Below the pieces are notes generated by a model, which ran no database searches, was not told where the DNA came from, and worked only from the letters and a program-made list of their open reading frames with translations. Shown here in pieces: positions 25,225 through 33,255 of a DNA stretch of 36,578 nt. The stretch is from Planctomycetota bacterium (GTDB taxonomy: Bacteria; Planctomycetota; UBA1135; GCA-002686595). The stretch lies in contig VGZE01000020.1 in assembly GCA_016872755.1 (NCBI GenBank), positions 1-36,578 of the forward strand. Direction: 5' to 3'. The position numbers and the translations under genes were made by a program. Positions within the stretch are counted from its first letter, which is position 1, and every line of letters begins with the position of its first letter.

Positions 25225-27369
25225 TCACGCGAACCCGAGCAATTTCCCGCCCTGGTAGACGGCGAAGCTGCAGAGCCACGCCAGCGCGAGCGTGTAACCG
25301 AACAGGAACGCCGGCCAACGCCAGGAGTTCGACTCTCGCCGGACCACGGCCAAGGTGCTCATGCACTGGCAGGCGATCGCGAAGAAGACCATCAGCGACA
25401 GGCACGAAAGCGGCGTGAACAACCGCGTGCCGTCCGCGCGGCGCTCCGAGCGCAGCCGATCGCGCAGCGGCTCGCTGGTCTCGTCGGCCTCGCCCTCGAT
25501 CCCGTAGACGACGCCCATCGTGCTGACGAATACCTCGCGCGCCGCGAACGCGCCGATCAGGCCGATGCCCGTGCGCCAGTCGAAGCCCAGCGGCTCGATC
25601 GCGGGTTCGATCGCCCGCCCGAGCCGGCCGCCATAGGAATTGGCGATCTGTTCGGCCGCCGGCGCGCCCGCATCGGGGAACTCCTGCGTCGGCGCCGGAC
25701 GCGGGAAGTACAAGAGCGCCCACATCAGCAGCGAACAGACCAGGATCTTCGTGCCGGCCTCGGACAGGAACACGCGCGCGCGCTCGAGCAGCGAGCGTAG
25801 CAAGCTCTTCCAGTGCGGCATCCGGTAGGGGGGCATCTCGAGGATCAGCGGCACCTTCGGTCCGCGCAACACGGTGCGGCCGAGCACGGCGGCCGCGACC
25901 AGCGCGATCAGCGTGCTGAACAGGTACATCGCCACCATCAGCCCGCCCTGCTGCCACCAGGAGGCGCCGTCGATCGGCGCGAGCGCCGCGATCAGCAGGC
26001 CGTAGACCGGCAGTCGCGCCGAACACGTCATCAACGGCACGACCATCATCGTCAGCAGGCGGTCGCGCTGCCTTTCCATCGTGCGCACGGCCAGGATCGC
26101 CGGAACCGCGCAGGCGAAGCCCGAGAGCATCGGCACGAACGCGCGCCCGTGCAGGCCGATCATGCTCATCAGACGGTCCATCAGGTACGCGACGCGCGCC
26201 ATGTACCCGCTGTCCTCCATCAGGCCGATGAAGAAGAACAAGAGCAGGATCTGCGGCAGGAACACGATCACGCTGCCGACTCCGCCGATCACGCCGTCGG
26301 CGAGCAGGTCCGACAGCAGGCCGGCCGGCAACAGCGCCCGCGTCTGGTCCTGCAGCCAGGCCTGCGCGGACTCGATCCACGAGACGGCCGGGTCCGCACC
26401 GGCGAACAGCGACTGGAACACGAAGACCATCGCCAGCAGGAAGAGCGCGAAGCCCGCGACGGGGTGCAGCAGCACATGGTCGATGCGATCGGTGCGGCTG
26501 GCGGCGGAGCTCGTCGCGGGGACGCGCGCGCGCGCGACCAGCGCCTCGATCCATGCGTAACGACCCCCGATGACCTCTTCCTCGAGGTTGCGGCCCGAGG
26601 TCTGGGCGCCGCGCAGGCGCTCGAGCGTCCGCGCTCGCAATGCGGCGGGCACGTCTTCGAGCTCGTCGTGTTCGTCGATCGACAAGAGTGCCCACAGCCC
26701 AAGCGCCGTGCGCCGCCGCTCTGAAGGCGGCCCGTCCTGTGCCGGCCGCGTCCATTCCTCCGGGATCGCATCGGCGACCGCGGCGATGTCTCGCTCCAGC
26801 GGCCCCTCGGGAACGCGCCAGCGGAAGCCGGGTCGGGCCGAGGCCGGATCGGCCAGCACGCGCGCGATCGCGGCGCGCAGCTCGGCGAGCCCCTCGCCGC
26901 GCAGAGCGCTGATCCCGACCACCGGCACGCCCAACCCGCGTTCGAGCGCGGCGATCTCGATCCGCTCGCCCGTCTCGGCGAGCATGTCGACCATGTTGAG
27001 CGCGACGACGACGGGGACATCGAGCTCGATGAGCTGGACCGTCAGGTACAGATTGCGCGACAGCTGCGTCGCATCGACGACGACGACCACGCAGTCGGGC
27101 GCTGGGTCGGGTTTCCAGCCGGCCACCGCGCGGATCGCGACCTGCTCCTCGCGCGCGCGCGCGCACAAGCTGTATGTGCCCGGGACGTCGACGAGCGTGA
27201 CGATGCCGTGCGGTTCGAGCACGAGCGCGGCCTCGCGGCGCTCGACGGTGACGCCCGGGTAGTTCCCGACCTTCGCGCGCGACCCGGTCAGCTGGTTGAA
27301 TAGCGTCGTCTTGCCGGTGTTGGGGTTGCCGGCAAGGGCGACGAGCTTCGTGGTGGGGTCGGCGGACAT
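25225..27369 (-). CDS. feoB: Ferrous iron transport protein B
   Basis: 714-aa inner-membrane Fe2+ transporter. The N-terminal G domain has G1 GNPNTGKTT at 14-22, the switch segment NYPGVTVE, G3 DVPGTYSL and G4 NMVD. A helical GDI-like spacer follows. The membrane part contains paired Gate-type repeats, with LMEDSGYMARVAYLMDRLM, the Cys-containing VPMLSGFACAVPAI and SARLPVY. A late segment CLSLMVFFAIACQCMSTLAVV carries clustered cysteines, as in other FeoB proteins. feoA lies 49 bp upstream on the same strand, and the unusual tRNA 23 bp downstream. Confidence 0.96.
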   Translation of the reverse strand: MSADPTTKLVALAGNPNTGKTTLFNQLTGSRAKVGNYPGVTVERREAALVLEPHGIVTLVDVPGTYSLCARAREEQVAIRAVAGWKPDPAPDCVVVVVDATQLSRNLYLTVQLIELDVPVVVALNMVDMLAETGERIEIAALERGLGVPVVGISALRGEGLAELRAAIARVLADPASARPGFRWRVPEGPLERDIAAVADAIPEEWTRPAQDGPPSERRRTALGLWALLSIDEHDELEDVPAALRARTLERLRGAQTSGRNLEEEVIGGRYAWIEALVARARVPATSSAASRTDRIDHVLLHPVAGFALFLLAMVFVFQSLFAGADPAVSWIESAQAWLQDQTRALLPAGLLSDLLADGVIGGVGSVIVFLPQILLLFFFIGLMEDSGYMARVAYLMDRLMSMIGLHGRAFVPMLSGFACAVPAILAVRTMERQRDRLLTMMVVPLMTCSARLPVYGLLIAALAPIDGASWWQQGGLMVAMYLFSTLIALVAAAVLGRTVLRGPKVPLILEMPPYRMPHWKSLLRSLLERARVFLSEAGTKILVCSLLMWALLYFPRPAPTQEFPDAGAPAAEQIANSYGGRLGRAIEPAIEPLGFDWRTGIGLIGAFAAREVFVSTMGVVYGIEGEADETSEPLRDRLRSERRADGTRLFTPLSCLSLMVFFAIACQCMSTLAVVRRESNSWRWPAFLFGYTLALAWLCSFAVYQGGKLLGFA

Positions 27370-27418
27370 CGCACGACCGCGGCTCAGGCCGGTCCTCGGC
27401 CCGAGCGGCAGGCCAGGG

Positions 27419-27658
27419 TCAGACGGGAGAGACCATCAATGCGCCGGCTTCCGCGGCCCGCAGCGTGACGCGCGAGCGGCGCACCTCGACCTCGAGCACG
27501 CCGCCGAGGTCCGCGCGCCGCACCAGGCACAGCTCGGTACCCGGCAGCAGGCCGAGTTCCATCAGGCGGCGCCGAAACGAACGCTCACCGGCCAGGAGGC
27601 TCAGGCGGGCGCGCCGGCCCGTCGGCAATTCGGTCAATGGCAGCATCGATCCGTGCAT
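27419..27658 (-). CDS. feoA: Ferrous iron transport protein A
   Basis: 79-aa SH3-like protein that assists FeoB at the cytoplasmic face. Typical features are LPLTELPTGRRARL, the RRRLMELGLLPGTEL segment and the closing VTLRAAEAGALMV. Translation may start at Met1 or at Met5. It is the first gene of a feoA-feoB unit and is preceded by a palindrome that may be an iron-regulator site. Confidence 0.93.
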   Translation of the reverse strand: MHGSMLPLTELPTGRRARLSLLAGERSFRRRLMELGLLPGTELCLVRRADLGGVLEVEVRRSRVTLRAAEAGALMVSPV

Positions 27659-27676
27659 CCTAACCGCGGCTCTACT

Positions 27677-27691
27677 TGAGATCCAGTCTCA
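27677..27691. promoter_or_regulatory. Candidate iron-regulator operator upstream of feoA
   Basis: TGAGATCCAGTCTCA is an inverted repeat (TGAGA and TCTCA around a 5-base centre). It starts 19 bp upstream of the feoA ATG, in a short stretch less GC-rich than its surroundings. Its length and 7-1-7 layout resemble a Fur box, but only about nine of fourteen arm positions match the Fur consensus. Position and symmetry are the main evidence. Confidence 0.4.
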
Positions 27692-27824
27692 TTTTCGACC
27701 GGCGTGGGCCCCGAACTCGAGCCCCGCTGCCGCCGCGCGGTCGAAGGACCCTCGACGCGCTCGCGCCGGCCGCTATCGTGCACCCCGCGCGAAGCGACTC
27801 GCGCAGGACCGACAGGAACGAACG

Positions 27825-28511
27825 ATGAGCCAAGGCAAGCGAACGGCGGGCCGCGCAGCGGCAGACCTGGTCGACACGGGCATGCGCGTCGGTCTTGGCA
27901 CCGGCTCGACCGTGTTCTTCACGCTCGAGCGCCTCGCCGAGCGCGTCCAGGGCGAGGGCCTGCGGATGGTCGGCGTGCCGACCTCGGTCGACACGGAGCG
28001 CAAGGCGACCGCGATGGGCATCCCGCTGACTACCCTCGACCAGGTGGACTCGCTCGACCTGACCATCGACGGAGCGGACGAGATCGACGCACGCCTGGAC
28101 ATGGTCAAGGGCGGCGGCGGCGCGTTGCTGCGCGAGAAGGTCATCGCCTCGATCTCACGCCGCGAGGTGATCGTCGTCGATGCGGCCAAGGTCGTCGAAA
28201 GGCTGTGTCGCAAGTTCCTGCTGCCCGTCGAGGTCGTGCCGTTCGCCCGACCGGTGGTGAGGCGCGCGCTCGAACAGCTCGGAGGCCGCGTCGTGCTGCG
28301 CCTGGCGGAGCCGGGGCGCGCGTACGTGACCGACAACGGCAACGAGATCTTCGACGTCGCCTTCCCCGACGGGATCGCCGATGCCGCGCGCATGGAGGCG
28401 CGGCTCGACGCGATCCCCGGGATCGTCGAGACCGGACTGTTCTGCGGCCTGGCGCACGAGCTCTTCATCGGCCACGACGACGGGCGAGTCGAACGGCGCA
28501 GGCGCGCGTAG
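27825..28511 (+). CDS. rpiA: Ribose-5-phosphate isomerase A
   Basis: 228-aa cytoplasmic enzyme that interconverts ribose 5-phosphate and ribulose 5-phosphate in the pentose phosphate pathway. Motifs are the phosphate loop GLGTGSTVFF, the active-site DGADEID, KGGGGALLREK, and the C-terminal NGNEIFDVAF. Length matches the family (about 220). AGGAA precedes the ATG at 27825 by about seven bases. The gene diverges from feoA across 166 bp and is followed by a repeat cluster and a strong hairpin. Confidence 0.95.
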   Translation: MSQGKRTAGRAAADLVDTGMRVGLGTGSTVFFTLERLAERVQGEGLRMVGVPTSVDTERKATAMGIPLTTLDQVDSLDLTIDGADEIDARLDMVKGGGGALLREKVIASISRREVIVVDAAKVVERLCRKFLLPVEVVPFARPVVRRALEQLGGRVVLRLAEPGRAYVTDNGNEIFDVAFPDGIADAARMEARLDAIPGIVETGLFCGLAHELFIGHDDGRVERRRRA

Positions 28512-28533
28512 GGTCGAGCGCAGGCAGGCTGGC

Positions 28534-28617
28534 GGGTCCCGCGCGCGTGCCCGCGGGCGAGCCGCGAAGCGGGCGGGGTCCCGCGCGTTTGCCGACGGAC
28601 GAGCCGCGAAGCGAGCC
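28534..28617. repeat. Two tandem 42-bp repeats after rpiA
   Basis: Two head-to-tail copies, 28534-28575 and 28576-28617, agree at 35 of 42 positions. Both begin GGGTCCCGCGCG and end with GAGCCGCGAAGCG. A third, degenerate part-copy (GAGCTCACGAAGCGAGCGGG) starts at 28625 and merges into the hairpin described next. Non-coding by position. Confidence 0.75.
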
Positions 28618-28636
28618 CAAGATCGAGCTCACGAAG

Positions 28637-28676
28637 CGAGCGGGGCCCCGCGGCTCGCGCCACGGGACCCCGCTCG
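28637..28676. terminator. GC-rich stem-loop between convergent rpiA and cytochrome genes
   Basis: Arms 28637-28650 (CGAGCGGGGCCCCG) and 28663-28676 (CGGGACCCCGCTCG) pair over 14 positions with one G-U in one strand sense, around a 12-base loop. It lies between two convergent genes (rpiA stop 28511, cytochrome stop 28731), where a bidirectional terminator is expected. No U tract follows in either direction, so it may act as a barrier or mRNA 3'-end stabiliser rather than a classical intrinsic terminator. Confidence 0.5.
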
Positions 28677-28730
28677 TTCACCCTGGTTCACAGGGTCGCA
28701 CGCGCTGCCGCGCGTGCCATCGGCCAGGAG

Positions 28731-31625
28731 TTACAGCGACTGGATGTAGGCCAGGATCGCGTCGATGTCCGCGTCCTTGTTGCTGCTCTGCAGGTTGACC
28801 TGCACCTTCGAGGTCTGGGGAATCAGCTCGTTGCCGCGCACGTCGTGGAACTCGTTGAAGAACTTCTGGATCTTCGGGTACGTCGGGTTGCCGTACTTCG
28901 GATCGGTCGTCTGCGACAGCGGATCGAGCAGCGCCCGCAGCGAGATGCCGATGTGATCGTGGAAGTACGGGCCCGTCGTGAAGACGCCTAGCTTCGTCGG
29001 GATCGAGAACTTGCCCGGCCCACGCGTGAACAGCTTCAGCGGCAGCGGCGGTCCGAACGGATCGTCGGGGCACAGGTAGCTGTTCGGGTCGTCGCGGGTG
29101 AAGTTGTCGTCGTCGTCATCGTTCATGATCGCGTACGACTCGAGATCGTTCCAACCGTCGAAGTTGCGGTCGAGGTCCGGGAAGCCGTCGTTGTCCTCGT
29201 CCACGTTCGCGCCGGAGTTGACGTTGCGGATGTTGACGCCGACGACGTTCTCCTTCAGCGGGTTGCAGTAGGGATCGTAGGCTTCGAGGTTCTCGCCCTG
29301 CGCCAGCAGCTGCGGGTCGATGAAATCGACCGTGAACCCGCGGACCGTCGAGGTCAGCGAATCGAACTTCGGGTGGCACGAGAAGCAGCCGGCGTTGCGG
29401 CCGGTCGGATTGAGGCCCGTGTCGTTCGTCCCGAAGAAGAGGTCGCTGCCCAGGGCCGCTTGCGCGGTCAGGCCGCCCGTAATGGGATCCATGTTCGGGT
29501 TCAGCGGAACCGGGATCACCTCGTGGTAGTCCACCAGGCCTTGCTGCTCGGCATTCGTCAGGATGCCGTTGCCGCCGTTCTCACCGCCGAACATCGGGCC
29601 GGTCTCGCCCATGTTCAGGCGCACGCCCTTCCACAGGATCAGGCCCGTGCCGAGCGTGCCGCCGAAGACCGGCATCGTGCTGCGGGGACCCGCCGGGCGT
29701 TGCCAGACGTTGCCGTCCGCGCCGCCCTCGAAGTGGCAGGAAGCGCACGAGTTGTTGAAGTTGCCGGCCGTTTGAGCGCGCGAGGAGTCCTCGAACAGCT
29801 CCTGGCCGATTCGCTCGGACAGAGTCTTGATGTCGGTCGTCGTGACCGTGTTGGCTTGCGCGCCTTCCTTGGTGATCACGCCGGTCGTCCAGTCGACGCG
29901 CAGGCGGCTCAGCGTGCGGTTGCCTTCGTTGATCACGTAGACGAGCGCATCGTTGTTGTTGGTCGAACCGTCCGCGGCGAGGGCCATGCCCAGCGGCAGG
30001 TCACCCATCGGCGTGGTCGGATCGAGCGCCGCGCGCGGGGCGAAGTTGAGGCGGGGCGGGTAGACCGTGCGCAGCGTCCAGTTGCTGCCCGACACGTCGT
30101 ACAGGAAGACGTCCTCGGAGCCGCGGTTGAGCAGCAGCGCGCGCGTGCCGTCCGGGCTGTAGACGATCTGCTGCGGGTGCCCGGCGCGCATGCCGAGCTT
30201 GTTCGCACCGTAGCCGGTCGTGCCGAACGCGACCCGCAGTCCGTTGGTGAGCTTGGGAGCCGCGGCGGGCAGCTCGACGACGGCCGCCTGCATCGGCAGG
30301 ACCTGTCCGTTGAGCGTCGGGTCGTTCGGGATCCCGACCAACTTCGAGAACTTGCCGGTGCCGTCGGCGGCGCCGAAGAACAGCAGCACGGTCGGGTTCA
30401 CGAGCAGCGTGCCCATGCCCGGCAGCGGGATGTTCGTCTCCGCTCCGTACCACAGGTAGCCGATGTCACCGCTCTTGCCGCCCGTCATCGTGAACGAGGC
30501 CGTCGTGCCGGGGATCGGTGAGCCGTTGCCGCTGAAGGCGGCGTAGCCCAACGTCGTCGCGGCGCCCTTGTCGCCGAACGGCACGTACTGCGCCGGGTTC
30601 AACGGGTCGGAGAGCTGGTGGTGGAACGTCGCCGAGTTGTCTCCGCCCTGCGCGAAGCTGAGGTTCGACGCGTCGAGCAGCGAGACGGCCGGGTACACGC
30701 GGTTGGCGAAGTCGCCCGCGAAGCCCGGACCGAAGTTGTGGTTGACGTCGTGGTTGATGTTGTGGAGCAGGTAGGGAATCGCGAGGCGCGTGCCGTCGGG
30801 GGACAGCGCGATGCCCGCCATGAAGCGCGGCAGGCCCTGGCTGGCGAGGGTCTGCACCGGCACCGGGTTGAAGAACGTGTCGACGGTGTAGGTGTTCGTC
30901 GTGATCTTCTTGTTGAACGTCAGCGCGGTCGGCACTCCGCTGCCGTTGAGCGCCACGTCGAGCACCGAGATGTACGGCGACAGGTTGTGCGAGACGAACA
31001 GGCGGCCCGAGTTGGCGGTGATCGCCAGATCGCGCGGCTCGGACAGGTCAGCGATGAAGTCCTTGTTCGTGTCGACGTCGGCGATCGTCTTGCCGGCGCC
31101 GATGAAGCCGAGGTTGATGTCGTACTGGTGCGTGAACAGCAGCGCGTCGTTGGCCGTGTCGTAGAGCTTGACCGTACCGCTGCGGAAGCCGGTGACCGCG
31201 TAGTACTTCCCGTTGGGAGCGACGGCCACGCCGTAGGGCTCGGTGCCGGCGTTGGTGAGCGTCGACGAGACGGTCAGCGAGGTCGTGTCGATCACGCTGA
31301 CCGAGCCGCGGATCACCGTGCCGGAGAAGGGGGTCGCAAAGTGCACGTTCAACGGAACGTTGCCGCGCTGGTTGGCGACGTAGGCCTTCGTGCCGGTGGA
31401 ATTGAAGGCGATCGAGCGCGGCCAGACACCGACGGTGATCTGCGAGATCACGGCGCCGGTGCTCGCGTTGAGCACGGAGACCGAGTTGTTGTCGCGGTTG
31501 CAGACCCACACGCGGCTGGGATTGGTCGGATCCACGGCCACGGGGCTGTTCTGCCGCTGAGCGGCGACGGGGGCCGCCGCCATCAGGGCGAGGGCCGCAG
31601 TGGCGATCAAAGAGTTCGTATGCAT
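28731..31625 (-). CDS. Secreted beta-propeller / di-heme cytochrome c fusion protein
   Basis: 964-aa exported protein with a signal peptide ending at AAPVAAQ. Residues about 25-590 form a YncE-like seven-bladed propeller (repeats such as SVSVLNASTGAVI, PRSIAFNSTGTKAYVAN, PYGVAVAPNGKYYAV). The C-terminal third carries two heme c sites, CASCH at 627-631 and CFSCH at 747-751, arranged as in di-heme cytochrome c peroxidase/MauG-like proteins. Between the second heme and the C-terminus, residues about 809-848 hold Asp-rich calcium-type loops (DEDNDGFPDLDRNFDGWND, then NDDDDDN). It is probably a periplasmic or surface redox enzyme; substrate unknown. TATAGT about 130 bp upstream on its strand is a possible -10. 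Confidence 0.88.
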   Translation of the reverse strand: MHTNSLIATAALALMAAAPVAAQRQNSPVAVDPTNPSRVWVCNRDNNSVSVLNASTGAVISQITVGVWPRSIAFNSTGTKAYVANQRGNVPLNVHFATPFSGTVIRGSVSVIDTTSLTVSSTLTNAGTEPYGVAVAPNGKYYAVTGFRSGTVKLYDTANDALLFTHQYDINLGFIGAGKTIADVDTNKDFIADLSEPRDLAITANSGRLFVSHNLSPYISVLDVALNGSGVPTALTFNKKITTNTYTVDTFFNPVPVQTLASQGLPRFMAGIALSPDGTRLAIPYLLHNINHDVNHNFGPGFAGDFANRVYPAVSLLDASNLSFAQGGDNSATFHHQLSDPLNPAQYVPFGDKGAATTLGYAAFSGNGSPIPGTTASFTMTGGKSGDIGYLWYGAETNIPLPGMGTLLVNPTVLLFFGAADGTGKFSKLVGIPNDPTLNGQVLPMQAAVVELPAAAPKLTNGLRVAFGTTGYGANKLGMRAGHPQQIVYSPDGTRALLLNRGSEDVFLYDVSGSNWTLRTVYPPRLNFAPRAALDPTTPMGDLPLGMALAADGSTNNNDALVYVINEGNRTLSRLRVDWTTGVITKEGAQANTVTTTDIKTLSERIGQELFEDSSRAQTAGNFNNSCASCHFEGGADGNVWQRPAGPRSTMPVFGGTLGTGLILWKGVRLNMGETGPMFGGENGGNGILTNAEQQGLVDYHEVIPVPLNPNMDPITGGLTAQAALGSDLFFGTNDTGLNPTGRNAGCFSCHPKFDSLTSTVRGFTVDFIDPQLLAQGENLEAYDPYCNPLKENVVGVNIRNVNSGANVDEDNDGFPDLDRNFDGWNDLESYAIMNDDDDDNFTRDDPNSYLCPDDPFGPPLPLKLFTRGPGKFSIPTKLGVFTTGPYFHDHIGISLRALLDPLSQTTDPKYGNPTYPKIQKFFNEFHDVRGNELIPQTSKVQVNLQSSNKDADIDAILAYIQSL

Positions 31626-31843
31626 GGGTTCTTGGGAGGGTGGGTCAGGAGACCCCGGGTGGGAGAGAGCGTTCGGGCCGGTGTCCGACGGCCCGTGGAA
31701 ACAAGTTGGCCAGCTATCGAGACTCCTTTATCGGGAGCGATCGATCTCCAGACTATAACGCACGACCCGCTTGGCAGGTGCCGTTGCGCCGCGCTTTCGC
31801 AGGCAATGGGCAAGCCTCTGGGAGGCTCGGGCCACGCAGTTGT

Positions 31844-31873
31844 TAGATCTTGTCAAACCTAGACTTTGTCAAA
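31844..31873 (+). promoter_or_regulatory. Tandem direct repeat TAGAnnTTGTCAAA, possible activator site
   Basis: Two 14-base copies, TAGATCTTGTCAAA (31844-31857) and TAGACTTTGTCAAA (31860-31873), differ only at two middle bases and are spaced 16 bp start to start. They lie about 230 bp before fliK in a relatively AT-rich stretch. This is typical of a regulator binding two half-sites on one face region. No matching regulator is known. Confidence 0.45.
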
Positions 31874-31971
31874 TGCGCATGCCCGAGCGGGCACGTGCAG
31901 GGACGTTCGCAAAGGGGGCAGGGATTCAAGCTGTCCGGGAAAGCCGCCGGGGGCGGGCACGAAAGGGGATC

Positions 31972-32024
31972 GCAAGCTCTGGAGAGTGAAGAGCTTGCAA
32001 GCCAGCGGTCTGGGCCCGCGCTGG
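31972..32024 (+). other. Two consecutive stem-loops in the fliK leader
   Basis: The first is a perfect 9-bp stem: GCAAGCTCT (31972-31980) and AGAGCTTGC (31990-31998) around a 9-base loop. The second is CCAGCG (32002-32007) with CGCTGG (32019-32024) around 11 bases. They lie 80-130 bp upstream of the fliK ATG and would be in its 5' leader if transcription starts near the direct repeat. They may be a structured leader or an attenuator; no U tract is seen. Confidence 0.45.
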
Positions 32025-32104
32025 GCCGAATTCAAGCTCCACCTTGCCCCCAGGGGTTGGACAAACCGCTACTTGGCAACGGGAATGCTGAGGGGACTTC
32101 CATC

Positions 32105-33190
32105 ATGGAGACCCAGCGAAGTCCCAACCAAGCAGGGTCCGGGGAGCGTCTTCCCGGCACGGGGTTGTCGTTCCACCGCGTCAACAATCCCTTGCCGCAA
32201 CGAGTGGCGGCAGGGGATTCCTTTCACTCCGAGCTCCAGCGCACGCAGGAAACGCTGCGCGGCGAGTCCCGGAACCACCGGCCGCTTCCGCGCACCCGCA
32301 GGGAGGAACGGCGCGACGAGGAAACGCGGGCCGAGCGCTCGGAAACGCGTTCCCGATCCGAGCGCCGCGAGCCGGACGCGGAGCGACGGGTCGAGCGCAG
32401 CGATTTCGCGGCCGACCGGCGCTCGCCTGAACCCGCCGCCGACACGCGGGCGCCGCGCAGCGACGCATCGCGTCTCACGGAGCCGGGCGACCCGTCCGCG
32501 GCCCGCATCGGCGGGGAACCAGTCGAGGCGATCGACCCACGCCGCGGTAGCGGCGAGCCGCAGCGGGAGCTACCTCCGGTGCGCGCCGACGAACGACGGA
32601 CGCGGCTGCCGGACGCCGGCGTCGCGCGCGCCCTGCCCGCCGACTCGCGGCCCGTGACGCGTCGCGAATCCGTCGAGCGCAGTCACGAGGAGGGCTCGCC
32701 CCTGCAGCCCGCGCGGAACGAACAGGTTCGAGCCCTGGCGCGCGCGGCGGCCGCCCCGGCACCCGGGCGTGGCGCCGAGCAGGCCGAGCAGCGCCGTGCC
32801 GAGGACGTGCTGCGCCAGTTCCGCAATCTGCTGCACCCCGCGCTGCGCAGCGCGACGCTGCAGCTCGAACCGCGCGAGCTCGGCAGGCTGTCGATCCGCG
32901 TCGCGATGCACGAGGGCCGAGTCTCGGCGCAAGTGCGCGCCGAACGACCCGAGACGCTCGACCTGCTGAGGAAGCACCTGCCCGAGCTGCAAGCCGCGCT
33001 GGCGGGCGCCGGGATCCAGACCGAGAGCTTCACGCTCGAGCTCGGCACCGGCGAGCGCGGCGATCGTCCGGCCGCCGATGCGCGACCCGCGGCGCCCGCG
33101 CGCGGCATTGATTTCGAATCGCGCCTGGCCGAGCGCCCGCCGGTCGCCGGCGCCGAGCGCGGGACGCGCGCGCTCGATACCTGGGCCTGA
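32105..33190 (+). CDS. fliK: Flagellar hook-length control protein FliK
   Basis: 361-aa molecular ruler that sets hook length and switches export specificity. The N-terminal two thirds are disordered and packed with Arg, Glu and Pro (for example TRREERRDEETRAERSE). Residues about 240-320 form the conserved C-terminal FliK domain: LRSATLQLEPRELGRLSIRVAMHEGRVSAQV, then LLRKHLPELQAALAGAGI. The start at 32105 follows GAGGGGA. It is the first of three hook genes on this strand, with flgD 65 bp downstream. The N-terminus is much more Arg-rich than in well-studied FliK proteins. Confidence 0.88.
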   Translation: METQRSPNQAGSGERLPGTGLSFHRVNNPLPQRVAAGDSFHSELQRTQETLRGESRNHRPLPRTRREERRDEETRAERSETRSRSERREPDAERRVERSDFAADRRSPEPAADTRAPRSDASRLTEPGDPSAARIGGEPVEAIDPRRGSGEPQRELPPVRADERRTRLPDAGVARALPADSRPVTRRESVERSHEEGSPLQPARNEQVRALARAAAAPAPGRGAEQAEQRRAEDVLRQFRNLLHPALRSATLQLEPRELGRLSIRVAMHEGRVSAQVRAERPETLDLLRKHLPELQAALAGAGIQTESFTLELGTGERGDRPAADARPAAPARGIDFESRLAERPPVAGAERGTRALDTWA

Positions 33191-33255
33191 GCCCGAGGGC
33201 CCGCACCCGCAACCGCACGAAATTCCAACTGACTCCTCCGAACGGATTTCCTTCC

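Larger units (their letters stand above)
31626..32104. other. 479-bp intergenic region upstream of the flagellar genes
   Basis: It lies between the divergent cytochrome gene and fliK. No protein-coding gene is supported: the short frames here show no known motif or ribosome site. The fliK frame is open back to 31850, but that part reads as composition noise. It holds a direct repeat (31844-31873), a short TGCCC/GGGCA hairpin (31880-31893) and two longer hairpins (31972-32024). The sequence around 31690-31880 is less GC-rich than its flanks, as expected for promoters. Confidence 0.6.

Noticed and set aside
25101-25225. Normal short tRNA or an intron-containing tRNA-Cys in the dsbD/feoB gap
   Set aside because: The extra bases form a 7-bp stem in the variable region, not an intron next to the anticodon, so the long-variable-arm fold explains the sequence better.
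31715-31740. Sigma-28-like -10 element (CCGATAA) on the minus strand
   Set aside because: No TAAA-type -35 lies 15 bases upstream, and it faces the cytochrome gene, not the flagellar genes.
31770-31790. Sigma-54-like promoter TTGGCAGG...TTGCG
   Set aside because: The GG and GC elements are 11 bases apart instead of the strict 10, so it should not work as a sigma-54 promoter.
31900-31970. c-di-GMP (GEMM-I) riboswitch in the fliK leader, suggested by GGGACG and CGCAAAG
   Set aside because: The GAAA tetraloop hairpin, its CCUAA receptor and the closing GGGUUACC-type element are not found in the right order.
31850-32104. Upstream extension of FliK by 85 residues
   Set aside because: No ribosome site, composition unlike the rest, and hairpins and repeats fill this stretch. 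The start at 32105 has GAGGGGA and fits the family.
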